Assembly: GCA_946414625.1 (NCBI GenBank) | Contig: CAMKPI010000036.1 | Coordinates: forward strand, 1 to 12,442 | Length of the DNA stretch: 12,442 nucleotides | Reading direction: 5' to 3' | Source: an uncultured Spirochaetaceae bacterium | GTDB taxonomy: Bacteria > Spirochaetota > Spirochaetia > Sphaerochaetales > Sphaerochaetaceae | In this document: positions 1 through 6,570 of the stretch, piece after piece | How the letters are laid out: the number at the start of each line of letters is the position of its first letter | Position numbering within the stretch: position 1 is the first letter of the stretch | Position numbers and translations under genes: made by a program | The notes under the pieces: generated by a model | The model's input: only the letters and a program-made list of their open reading frames with translations | Told to the model about the DNA's origin: nothing | Databases searched by the model: none

Positions 1-881
1 TCGATATCGTCCGTAAGGACTGACGGATCCACCACATGGGAGCAAGCCACGTGAATGGTCTGTCCGCGGGTCCTGAAAACCTCCTCGGGGAGGTACATCG
101 CTTCGATGTTGAATTTAATACCGAGCGCGCTCCGGATCCGTGTCAGCCGGAGAGTGCGGTTTGACAGGTGCCCGTGCACGTACATCACGATTATCGGCAT
201 GTTGTTCTTCTTCGCAATCCGAACAAACGAGGATTTCCAGTCATAGTCGAAAATTTCGCCGTTCTTCAGGCGTCTGGAACAGAAGCCCGCCGGATAGTAA
301 TACATTGGGCGTTTTTCGTCAGCTGCGCGGTTCAGCGTGTCTATGTCCTTCTTGTTGTAAACGCAGACCTCGGAAAACGGGCGAATAAAGCGCAGAAACG
401 ATTGAACCAGGAGACGAGCTCTGGGATAAAGCCTGTGGAGATACTCGAACACAAGTATTCCCTCCGGTCCTCCGTATGGATGGTTGGACGCGAACATCAC
501 AGGTCTGTCCGTCAGATTTTTCATCTCCTCCGCACCAGGCCCCTCCAGAGACAGGTGCAGATCAAGATACCTCTTTATCTCGGAGAGGAACTCCTGGCCC
601 GTGCCGTAATGCGTCTTTTCGAACTCACTATTGAACTCGTCCAAGTGTAGAAGACGGCTGAAATGATTGAACACAAAACCGGGAATGAAGCGCTTATACT
701 TCGGGGCGAAGTGCTCCGCCAGTTCTCTGAGGTCGATAGGTCGGTAAGGCTCCAGCGCCGAACGGTCTATCATAGCCTCCTCCTCTCTGAGGAGAGCGGA
801 GAGATCCTCCTGAAGTTCTTTCGGAATCTCCGGCTCCACACATCCGACGCTTCTGTCAACTATTTCCTCTTTTTCCCTCAT
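1..881 (-). CDS. Lysophospholipid acyltransferase-family protein (GlsA/OlsA-like), 3' end outside window
   Basis: I read 293 codons from an ATG at 881; the frame stays open to the window edge, so the C-terminus is missing. A GGAGG ribosome site lies 6 nt upstream. The protein resembles the PlsC-like acyltransferases often annotated 'hemolysin' or glycerol acyltransferase, which include GlsA of glycine-lipid and OlsA of ornithine-lipid synthesis. These transfer an acyl chain to a lyso-lipid at the inner membrane. Visible landmarks are the acceptor/catalytic motif SNHPYGGPEG (residues 132-141), YPAGFCSR (196-203, the equivalent of FPAG/FPEG), and a C-terminal block GIKFNIEAMYLPEEVF (254-269) typical of this subgroup. 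The usual Asp of the catalytic motif is Glu140 here. No signal peptide is seen. A GNAT N-acyltransferase partner, if there is one, would lie outside the window. The family call is firm; the exact lipid substrate is inference. Confidence 0.85.
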   Translation of the reverse strand, partial: MREKEEIVDRSVGCVEPEIPKELQEDLSALLREEEAMIDRSALEPYRPIDLRELAEHFAPKYKRFIPGFVFNHFSRLLHLDEFNSEFEKTHYGTGQEFLSEIKRYLDLHLSLEGPGAEEMKNLTDRPVMFASNHPYGGPEGILVFEYLHRLYPRARLLVQSFLRFIRPFSEVCVYNKKDIDTLNRAADEKRPMYYYPAGFCSRRLKNGEIFDYDWKSSFVRIAKKNNMPIIVMYVHGHLSNRTLRLTRIRSALGIKFNIEAMYLPEEVFRTRGQTIHVACSHVVDPSVLTDDI

Positions 882-961
882 TCCCCGCCTCCAGATGCTC
901 TCCGGCGTAAAGCGGGTCATGATCCCGTGCAAACACGCCTTGCAAAAAAACAAAACAACCT

Positions 962-1044
962 ACACCCGGCTCAACGTTTTTAAGCCATGGATAAAAATTT
1001 GTCACCAGTGGTGTCACTTTTTAACACTATCGACACCCGGCTCA
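962..1044. repeat. 12-bp direct repeat in the rlmB-acyltransferase gap
   Basis: The 12-mer ACACCCGGCTCA occurs at 962-973 and again at 1033-1044, where it overlaps the rlmB stop codon. The gap between the two genes (882-1041) holds these repeats and T-rich stretches on the minus strand, but I see no convincing hairpin-plus-U-run terminator and no clear promoter. Co-transcription of the acyltransferase with rlmB is therefore possible but not shown. Confidence 0.5.
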
Positions 1045-1785
1045 GCCTTTGTTGAGCCGCCTGAACTCGTACATCAGTATTCCCGCCGCCACAGACACGT
1101 TCAGGCTGTCGATATGCCCTCTCATCGGGATCGAGACTATCTTGTCGCATCGGGATCGGACCAGGCTTCTCATCCCGGAGCCTTCGCTGCCCATCACTAT
1201 CACAGAGCGCGGCGAAAAAGTCTCACTGTAGCTCTCTGTGCCGGACATATCCGCTCCGTAAACCCAAAAACCGCGTTCTTTCAGAGAATCGAGCGCCCGA
1301 GCAATGTTTGTCACGGTGGACAATTTTACATAGCCCGCGGCCCCGGAGGACACCCTGTAAACTGTCTCGTTTGCATGGACGCTGCCGTTTTTCGGAAGAA
1401 TCACAAGGTCTATCCCAAACTGGTCCGCGCTTCGCAGAATCGCGCCGAGGTTGTGCGGATCCGTGATGCCGTCAAGACAGAGAACAAGAGCGGGCTTCTC
1501 ATCGCCGAGAGAATTGCAAAACTCATCCAGGGTGATGTTACCCCCGCGCTCCTCACGCGAACGCCTGCCGGTATCGAAAACAGCTCCCCTGTTCTCCAGC
1601 CCGCGAGAGACCCTGTCGAACTCTTCTTGGGACAGTCTCTTCACGGCGGTCTTGCCGTTCGCCTCCGCGAGACGCTCCAGGACGGCAGATCTCTTGTCGC
1701 CTCTCAAAACATACAGAGTGGATCCCATCGATGCGCTCTTCAACGCCTCTTCTATCGCATGCGTGCCGGTTATCTTCTGTCCCAT
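1042..1785 (-). CDS. rlmB: 23S rRNA (guanosine-2'-O-)-methyltransferase RlmB, SpoU/TrmH family
   Basis: This 247-aa SPOUT-class methyltransferase is predicted to methylate the 2'-OH of G2251 (E. coli numbering) in the 23S rRNA P-loop using S-adenosylmethionine. The N-terminal substrate-binding domain (about 1-75) starts with the typical ITGTHAIEEAL. The catalytic domain carries all three SpoU motifs: DPHNLGAILRSA (109-120, with the conserved Asn112 and Arg118), IVMGSEGSGM (196-205) and SIPMRGHIDSLNVSVAAGI (218-236). These form the trefoil-knot cofactor site. The length matches the family. The ATG at 1785 is preceded by GGGGA about 7 nt away and follows the dnaJ stop by 15 nt, so it probably shares an mRNA with dnaJ. 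Paralogues such as TrmH or other SpoU enzymes are an alternative, but the N-terminal domain and motif 3 favour RlmB. Confidence 0.92.
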   Translation of the reverse strand: MGQKITGTHAIEEALKSASMGSTLYVLRGDKRSAVLERLAEANGKTAVKRLSQEEFDRVSRGLENRGAVFDTGRRSREERGGNITLDEFCNSLGDEKPALVLCLDGITDPHNLGAILRSADQFGIDLVILPKNGSVHANETVYRVSSGAAGYVKLSTVTNIARALDSLKERGFWVYGADMSGTESYSETFSPRSVIVMGSEGSGMRSLVRSRCDKIVSIPMRGHIDSLNVSVAAGILMYEFRRLNKG

Positions 1786-1800
1786 ATATTATTCCCCGCC

Positions 1801-2949
1801 TTACTCGTCCGCTAGCGTTTCCGGACGCGGATTCTCGTCCTCGCCCATCTCCTCGGAGAGAGCCTTCATCAGCCGCCGCGCCTCCGCGGAGAGCTTTTTC
1901 GGTGTCTCCACCCGAAACTTTATATACAGGTCGCCCACAGCGGAGGACTTGTACCGAGGAAGCCCCTGCCCCTTGATCCGAACCACTTTACCGGAAGAAA
2001 TGCCCTCCGGCACACCAACCTTGACCTTCTTCCCCGTCAGGGTCTCGACGTAGATATCCAGTCCCAATGCAGCCTGGGTGATGGATATGGGAATCTGCAG
2101 GTACAGGTTTGCTCCGTCGCGGACAAAATACTTGTCCCGCTTCACAAGAACGCGAAGATACAGATCCCCGGGGGCAGCCTTGTTTGGACCGGCGTTCCCC
2201 ATCTTTGGGATTATGATATCCATTCCGCTCTCGATTCCAGCAGGTATTTTGACTTTGATGATCTGCTTCTTACGGGTTGTTCCCGAGCCTCCGCATTTAG
2301 GACACGGATTCTCGATAATAGTACCCTGTCCGCCGCAAGTGGGACATGTTCGTATGAAAGAAAAAAAGGACTGCCCCTGCTGCACCTGTCCGCGACCTCC
2401 GCAGGTGGGGCAGGTCTTGCGGGCGTTACTCTTATCCTTGCTGCCGGTGCCGCCGCATGCCTCGCAGACAACCTCGTGGTTGTACGTCACCTCTTTTTGG
2501 AAATCCTCGGCAATCTGGGAGAGCTCCACCTCGGTATTCACCCGTATGCTCTGTCCTGAAGACTCCCTGGCGCCAGACGAGCCGAAGCCGCCGAAACCGC
2601 CGGATCCGGAAAAGCCGCCGTGGGAAAACCCGCCGTTGAAAAGATTCTCAAAAATGCTGCCGAAACCGCCGGAAAAAAGATCGCTGAAATCCGTATACGC
2701 CCGACTGTAACCTCCGGTCTGACCTTCGACGCCGGCAAAACCGAACTGGTCGTAATTCTTACGCTTCTCTTCATCTCCGAGGACTTCATATGCCTCGGTA
2801 GCTTCCTTGAAGCGCTCCTCCGCCGCTTTGTCACCCGGATTTCTGTCCGGATGGTTGGCTACCGCGAGCTTCCTGTAAGCTTTTTTTATCTCTTCCTGAG
2901 TGGCGTTTTTCTGAACGCCCAATACCTCGTAATAATCTCTTTTCGCCAC
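1801..2949 (-). CDS. dnaJ: Chaperone DnaJ (type I Hsp40)
   Basis: DnaJ is the J-domain co-chaperone that delivers unfolded substrates to DnaK and stimulates its ATPase in the cytoplasm. I start it at the GTG at 2949, giving about 382 aa beginning (V)AKRDYYEVLGV. This puts HPD at residues 33-35, as in E. coli DnaJ. A GTG at 2967 would add six residues; neither start has a strong Shine-Dalgarno. Domains in order are the J domain (1-70), a Gly/Phe-rich linker (about 79-133, rich in GGFS and GGFG units), and a zinc-binding domain with four CxxCxGxG repeats (CEACGGTG, CPTCGGRG, CPTCGGQG, CPKCGGSG; about 162-223). The C-terminal substrate-binding beta domains follow. It is separated from dnaK by 411 bp that include an intrinsic terminator, so it probably has its own promoter or depends on readthrough. 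It is likely co-transcribed with rlmB. Confidence 0.97.
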   Translation of the reverse strand: MAKRDYYEVLGVQKNATQEEIKKAYRKLAVANHPDRNPGDKAAEERFKEATEAYEVLGDEEKRKNYDQFGFAGVEGQTGGYSRAYTDFSDLFSGGFGSIFENLFNGGFSHGGFSGSGGFGGFGSSGARESSGQSIRVNTEVELSQIAEDFQKEVTYNHEVVCEACGGTGSKDKSNARKTCPTCGGRGQVQQGQSFFSFIRTCPTCGGQGTIIENPCPKCGGSGTTRKKQIIKVKIPAGIESGMDIIIPKMGNAGPNKAAPGDLYLRVLVKRDKYFVRDGANLYLQIPISITQAALGLDIYVETLTGKKVKVGVPEGISSGKVVRIKGQGLPRYKSSAVGDLYIKFRVETPKKLSAEARRLMKALSEEMGEDENPRPETLADE

Positions 2950-3026
2950 TTTCAATCTTTGCGGCACTTTTTCCGTTCGTACCGCTCTCCCCGCTCAATC
3001 TCAAAGGCGCTCCAGGTTTTCCTCAG

Positions 3027-3070
3027 GACGACTCTGCCCTTCCGAGGCAAAGCTGTCCCGCGGAGTCGTC
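3027..3070. repeat. Inverted repeat in the dnaK-dnaJ gap
   Basis: Arms GACGACTC (3027-3034) and GAGTCGTC (3063-3070) are perfectly complementary over 8 bp and extend by one wobble and one G-C pair inward. No U-run follows on either strand, so it is not a standard terminator. It lies about 80-120 nt upstream of dnaJ and would be in the dnaJ leader if transcription starts above it. The right arm lies in the 12-mer CCGCGGAGTCGT (3058-3069), also found at 5531-5542 in the grpE-dnaK gap. Confidence 0.45.
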
Positions 3071-3134
3071 TACCGTCTACAGAAGAAGCGCCTCTCTCCT
3101 GTCGTGCAACAGATCCGCAACCGGCGTTTCCGCC

Positions 3135-3161
3135 AAAAAAGCCGGCCATAAAGACCGGCTT
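3135..3161 (-). terminator. Rho-independent terminator after dnaK
   Basis: Read on the minus strand, a perfect 7-bp stem AAGCCGG/CCGGCTT (plus-strand 3155-3161 with 3139-3145) with a 9-nt loop is followed directly by six T (plus-strand A at 3135-3140). It sits about 200 nt below the dnaK stop and about 190 nt above the dnaJ start, so it should end most grpE-dnaK transcripts before dnaJ. Confidence 0.8.
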
Positions 3162-3302
3162 CAATATACTTCAAATACGCTGTTGTTTCAATCAGAGCGC
3201 AACCCACAGGCTCTCCATGGCACCGCGAAATACGCCAAGGCGCTTCGTTACAAAGCCCTGCCGCAAAAGCTGTAAGATGGACCGCCTCCTGATGCCGCGC
3301 CG

Positions 3303-3337
3303 GACGGATTCATAGCCATGCAGCAGATAAATCCGTC
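3303..3337. repeat. Inverted repeat just downstream of dnaK
   Basis: Arms GACGGATT (3303-3310) and AATCCGTC (3330-3337) are a perfect 8-bp inverted repeat around a 19-nt loop, starting about 23 nt after the dnaK stop. No U-run follows, so it is more likely a 3'-UTR structure or a repeat remnant than a terminator. Apart from this, the 3027-3070 inverted repeat and the terminator, I see nothing else defined in the dnaK-dnaJ gap (2950-3360). Confidence 0.4.
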
Positions 3338-3360
3338 AACCCCAGCGAAGTGCAAAACGA

Positions 3361-5331
3361 TTAGTTCACCACCTCGTAGTCCGCATCGGAAGCCGCACCG
3401 GAAGACCCTCCGTTCTTCCCAAAGCCTCCGGCTCCGCCCGCGGCAGAACCGTCCGAACCACCGAAGCCTGCACCGCCGGAACCAGAGGTGCCTGCACCCG
3501 CGCCGGCTCCTGCGGAAGAAGCCTGCTGACTCTTGTACATCTCCTCGGCCAATTTGTATGCGGCGTTCTGGAGCGTCTCCGTGCCTTTTTTCAGCTCGTC
3601 GGCAGAAGCGTTCTGGTTGGCAAGGGTCTTCTTCAGGTCCTCGATGGCAGATTCAATCGCCGCCTTGTCGGACGCAGACACTTTGTCGCCGTAATCCTTC
3701 AGGGATTTCTCCGTGCTGTATACAAGGCTGTCCGCATTGTTGCGGGCGTCGATCCTCTCGCGCTCCTTCTTGTCCTCCTCGGCATGCATCTCCGCTTCCT
3801 TCACCATCTTGTCGATCTCCTTCTCGTCAAGACCGCTGGAAGACTGGATCTGAATGCTCTGCTCCTTGCCGGTGCCGAGATCCTTTGCCGACACATGGAC
3901 AATCCCGTTCGCATCTATATCGAACGCCACCTCAATCTGTGGAACACCGCGCGGAGCGGAAGGAATTCCGACAAGATCGAAATTTCCCAGCGTCCGGTTC
4001 TGGCTTGCCATCTCTCGCTCACCCTGCAGGACATGAATGCTCACGGCAGTCTGACCGTCCGCGGCGGTGGAGAAAATCTGGCTCTTCCTAGTCGGAATCG
4101 TGGTATTCCGAGGAATCAGGCGGGTCATCACGCCGCCCAGAGTCTCAATTCCGAGGCTGAGAGGAGTGACGTCGAGAAGAAGAACATCCTTCACATCGCC
4201 GCCGAGGATGCCTCCCTGGATTGCCGCTCCCATGGCGACAACTTCGTCCGGGTTCACGCCCTTATGCGGCTCTTTACCAAACAGAGCTTTTACGGTCTCC
4301 TGAACCTTTGGCACTCGAGTGGATCCGCCAACCAGAATGACCTCGTCGATGTCACTGGCGGAAAGACCCGCGTCTCGCAGCGCATTCTGGCATGGAATCT
4401 TGGTCCGCTCAATGAGGTCGTCGACAAGGCGCTCGAACTCGGAGCGGGAGAGAGTCATCTGCAGGTGCTTCGGACCTGAGGAATCCGCCGAGATGAACGG
4501 CAGGTTGATGTCCGTGCTGGTGGAGTTGGACAGCTCGATCTTTGCCTTCTCCGCAGCCTCCTTCAGCCTCTGGAGAGCCATCTTGTCCTGGGAGAGGTCA
4601 ATTCCGGTCTCACGTTTGAAGCCGTCCACCATCCACTCAATGATTCTCTGGTCGAAGTTGTCACCTCCCAGGTGGGTATCGCCGTTGGTGCTCTTCACTT
4701 CGAACACACCTTCGCCCAGCTCCAGGATGGAGATATCGAACGTACCGCCGCCCAGGTCGTAGACCGCGATCTTCTCATCCTTCGATGAATCCTTTCCGAA
4801 CCCGTATGCAAGAGCCGCCGCTGTGGGCTCGTTTACGATTCTCTTTACATCGAGACCCGCTATCTTGCCAGCATCCTTTGTGGCCTGGCGCTGTGCGTCG
4901 TTGAAGTATGCGGGAACCGTGATCACGGCTTCGGTCACAGGCTGTCCGAGATAGTCCTCGGCAGTCTTCTTCATCTTCTGGAGAATGCTGGCGGAGATCT
5001 CTTCCGGGCTGTAGTCCTTGCCGCGAATCTGGACGCGAACCGCATCCGACGGACCGGAGACAACCTTATACGGAATCATCGCAAGCTCGTCTGGAACTTC
5101 CCTATATTTTCTTCCCATGAATCGCTTTATCGAATACACTGTATTCTCGGCATTCGTCACGATCTGGTTCTTCGCAGGCTGCCCTACAAGGCGATCCTTG
5201 GCAGTGAAGCCCACAATTGACGGAGTGGTCCGCTGACCTTCCGAATTGGCCATAACGATGGGCTCGCTCCCATCCATCACTGACACGCAGCTGTTCGTCG
5301 TGCCCAAATCAATTCCTATTATTTTCCCCAT
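3361..5331 (-). CDS. dnaK: Chaperone protein DnaK (Hsp70)
   Basis: DnaK is the ATP-dependent Hsp70 chaperone of the cytoplasm, working with DnaJ and GrpE; all three are encoded in this window. The 656-aa product starts MGKIIGIDLGTTNSCVSVMD, the first phosphate-binding motif. It keeps the nucleotide-binding signatures VYDLGGGTFDIS and ILVGGSTRVPKVQ, the hydrophobic interdomain linker DVLLLDVTPLSLG, and the substrate-binding domain (NRTLGNFDLVGIPSAPRG and following). The last 52 residues (605-656) are a Gly/Ala/Ser-rich low-complexity tail ending DADYEVVN, longer than many bacterial DnaK tails. AGGAGA lies about 7 nt upstream of the ATG. It follows grpE after 304 bp containing duplicated repeats. 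I see no confident promoter directly before it, so transcription from the grpE promoter is likely. Overall wording of the sequence resembles spirochaete DnaK, from memory only. Confidence 0.98.
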   Translation of the reverse strand: MGKIIGIDLGTTNSCVSVMDGSEPIVMANSEGQRTTPSIVGFTAKDRLVGQPAKNQIVTNAENTVYSIKRFMGRKYREVPDELAMIPYKVVSGPSDAVRVQIRGKDYSPEEISASILQKMKKTAEDYLGQPVTEAVITVPAYFNDAQRQATKDAGKIAGLDVKRIVNEPTAAALAYGFGKDSSKDEKIAVYDLGGGTFDISILELGEGVFEVKSTNGDTHLGGDNFDQRIIEWMVDGFKRETGIDLSQDKMALQRLKEAAEKAKIELSNSTSTDINLPFISADSSGPKHLQMTLSRSEFERLVDDLIERTKIPCQNALRDAGLSASDIDEVILVGGSTRVPKVQETVKALFGKEPHKGVNPDEVVAMGAAIQGGILGGDVKDVLLLDVTPLSLGIETLGGVMTRLIPRNTTIPTRKSQIFSTAADGQTAVSIHVLQGEREMASQNRTLGNFDLVGIPSAPRGVPQIEVAFDIDANGIVHVSAKDLGTGKEQSIQIQSSSGLDEKEIDKMVKEAEMHAEEDKKERERIDARNNADSLVYSTEKSLKDYGDKVSASDKAAIESAIEDLKKTLANQNASADELKKGTETLQNAAYKLAEEMYKSQQASSAGAGAGAGTSGSGGAGFGGSDGSAAGGAGGFGKNGGSSGAASDADYEVVN

Positions 5332-5379
5332 AATATTATCTCCTATTATTTATTCACAAATTGTGCAAACTAACGATTC

Positions 5380-5405
5380 GTGCAGTCCCGTAACGGACTG
5401 AGCAC
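5380..5405. other. Stem-loop in the dnaK leader
   Basis: CAGTCC (5383-5388) pairs with GGACTG (5395-5400) around a 6-nt loop. GTG (5380-5382) can pair with CAC (5403-5405) after a 2-nt bulge. The hairpin lies about 50 nt above the dnaK start in the grpE-dnaK spacer. No U-run follows on either strand, so it could be a processing or stability element, but its function is not evident. Confidence 0.4.
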
Positions 5406-5441
5406 GCTGAAAACCAAGCGGCTCTCCGCGGAGGCGCCCAG

Positions 5442-5518
5442 GCGAAGCTGATGCAACGGCGCGAGCAAGGGATAGTACTATGTGCACAGCCCGCGCGAGC
5501 TCCTAAGAGGCGCCGCAT
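5442..5518. repeat. Structured 77-nt repeat, copy 1 (grpE-dnaK gap)
   Basis: This is the first of two near-identical 77-nt direct repeats with a 105-nt period; both run from GCGAAGC to CGCCGCAT. Read as minus-strand RNA, GCGCGGGC pairs with GCTCGCGC (8 bp, one G-U). An outer stem TGATGC/GCATCA can form, with GGCG/CGCC outside it across a bulge. The small hairpin seen in copy 2 has one mismatch here. It is absent from the other gaps of the window. I do not recognise the family. Confidence 0.75.
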
Positions 5519-5537
5519 CACGCCAGACCACCGCGGA

Positions 5538-5630
5538 GTCGTTTATGCGAAGCGGATGCAACGGCACGAGCAAGGGATAGTGACTTGTGCACAGCCCGCG
5601 CGAGCGCCTAAGAGGCGCCGCATAAACGAC
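5538..5630. repeat. Structured repeat, copy 2, with 12-bp terminal inverted repeats
   Basis: The 77-nt core at 5547-5623 matches copy 1 with only scattered substitutions and no indel. It is enclosed by a perfect 12-bp inverted repeat, GTCGTTTATGCG (5538-5549) and CGCATAAACGAC (5619-5630). Inside, on the minus strand, are a perfect 6-bp hairpin GCGCCT-CTT-AGGCGC and the 8-bp pairing GCGCGGGC/GCTCGTGC. It begins six bases after the grpE stop codon, so it would be in the grpE-dnaK mRNA. It could be a MITE/REP-like element or a structured RNA. Confidence 0.75.
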
Positions 5631-5635
5631 GACGC

Positions 5636-6313
5636 TCAGACAGGCTTCGCGACCTTGACCTTAGCAGGTCTTACCACCCTCCCGTGAAGCCGGTAGCCTG
5701 CCTGGAACTCCTGAGAGACCATCTCGGTCTCTATTCCTTCGGCGGACTCCATCATCACAGCCTCGTGCTCCTCCGGATTGAACTCCTTGCCGGAGGTCTC
5801 GATTCTGGTAAGCCCCCAATTCTTGCTGAGAGTTCCGAAAAGCTGATTCTGCATGAGCTCGATTCCCTTGCAGAGAGACTGTGCGTCGCCGCCGGATCTG
5901 CCGGCTTGAAGCACTCTGTCGAGGTTATCAAAAAACTCAAGAAGGTCGCGGATAAGCCTCTCGTTCGCATATACGACAGCGTCCTCTTTCTCTCGGATCA
6001 GACGCTTCCTGTAGTTTTCGGTGTCTGCCTGCAGACGTATCATGCGATCTTTCAGCCCGGAGACTTCCGCCTCCAAGGCCTTCACCTTCTCACTCTCGTC
6101 TGAGAGAGCATCGGCGGCATCCGGGTGGCAAGCCTCGCCAGTCACGTCTCTGTCATCGTTCCCGGTGGAAGCGACCCCGACATTTTCAGAAAACCGATCC
6201 GCCTCTCCGTTGGAACGCTTTTCCTCGTTTTCCGCTTCGGGATTCTTCAAATCGCCAGACAGCGACTCATCCATGAAAGCCTTCACGCTTTCGTCTATAT
6301 CCAAATCATCCAT
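5636..6313 (-). CDS. grpE: Nucleotide exchange factor GrpE
   Basis: GrpE is the dimeric nucleotide exchange factor that releases ADP from DnaK. I start it at the ATG at 6313 (225 aa), which has AGGGGA six nt upstream. A TTG at 6355 would add 14 residues but lies between a TATAAT and the ribosome site and is unlikely. The N-terminus (1-75) is acidic and poorly conserved. It is followed by a long charged helix/coiled coil (about 75-115, ALEAEVSGLKDRMIRLQADTE), the four-helix dimerisation region (RKRLIREKEDAVVYANERLIRDLLEFFDNLDRVL), and the C-terminal beta domain (about 165-225). The beta domain carries FNPEEHEAVM (178-187) and the closing GYRLHGRVVRPAKVKV block that contacts DnaK. It is the first gene of the grpE-dnaK unit. 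No hrcA precedes it in the window. Confidence 0.95.
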   Translation of the reverse strand: MDDLDIDESVKAFMDESLSGDLKNPEAENEEKRSNGEADRFSENVGVASTGNDDRDVTGEACHPDAADALSDESEKVKALEAEVSGLKDRMIRLQADTENYRKRLIREKEDAVVYANERLIRDLLEFFDNLDRVLQAGRSGGDAQSLCKGIELMQNQLFGTLSKNWGLTRIETSGKEFNPEEHEAVMMESAEGIETEMVSQEFQAGYRLHGRVVRPAKVKVAKPV

Positions 6314-6445
6314 AACACATCCCCTGACACGGAAGGCAAGTCCTTCGGCATCCAAAAATTATACCGCCGAAAAAGCGCTCAATCCGCATTTTTCGCAGCC
6401 GACACCAAAGGGAAACCCCACAAGCCGATCTGCAAAACAAGGCAT

Positions 6446-6470
6446 TGTCCGAGGCCTATTGCCTCAGACA
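6446..6470 (-). other. Predicted 5'-terminal stem-loop of the grpE transcript
   Basis: On the minus strand TGTCTGAGGC pairs with GCCTCGGACA over 10 bp (one U-G) around a 5-nt loop. If the promoter at 6476-6504 is used, transcription would begin about at the first base of this stem, giving the mRNA a 5' hairpin. No U-run follows, so it is not a terminator. Roles in mRNA stability or heat-dependent control are inference only. Confidence 0.45.
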
Positions 6471-6475
6471 CGACA

Positions 6476-6504
6476 AAGATACAAAAACGCCTGTAAAGCG
6501 TCAA
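6476..6504 (-). promoter_or_regulatory. Predicted sigma-70-type promoter for grpE-dnaK
   Basis: Minus-strand TTGACG (plus 6499-6504) and TATCTT (6476-6481) are separated by 17 bp, about 165 bp above the grpE ATG. A second candidate -10, TATAAT (6358-6363), lies closer to the gene but lacks a -35 at proper spacing. I looked for a CIRCE operator (TTAGCACTC-N9-GAGTGCTAA) upstream of grpE and do not see one, so HrcA control is not supported here. Confidence 0.45.
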
Positions 6505-6570
6505 ATTTTTTTGAAAATTTTTTGTTCCTGACTAGATAAGTCAATTCGAAGCAACATTTTAGAAAATATC

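Noticed and set aside
168..1815. Long plus-strand frames (160, 106 and 306 aa) opposite the acyltransferase and rlmB
   Set aside because: They are shadows of clear minus-strand genes and show no domains.
2952..3164. 70-aa minus-strand frame between dnaK and dnaJ
   Set aside because: Its ATG lies in the terminator hairpin at 3135-3161, it overlaps the dnaJ start in another frame, and the product has no recognisable domain.
5451..5687. 78-aa plus-strand frame with two 35-aa repeats
   Set aside because: It only translates the 105-nt-period DNA repeat, runs antisense into grpE, and lacks a ribosome site.
6505..6530. A/T-run hairpin as terminator for the pyruvyl transferase-family gene
   Set aside because: The possible stem is only A-T pairs and would be very weak; no GC stem precedes a U-run.
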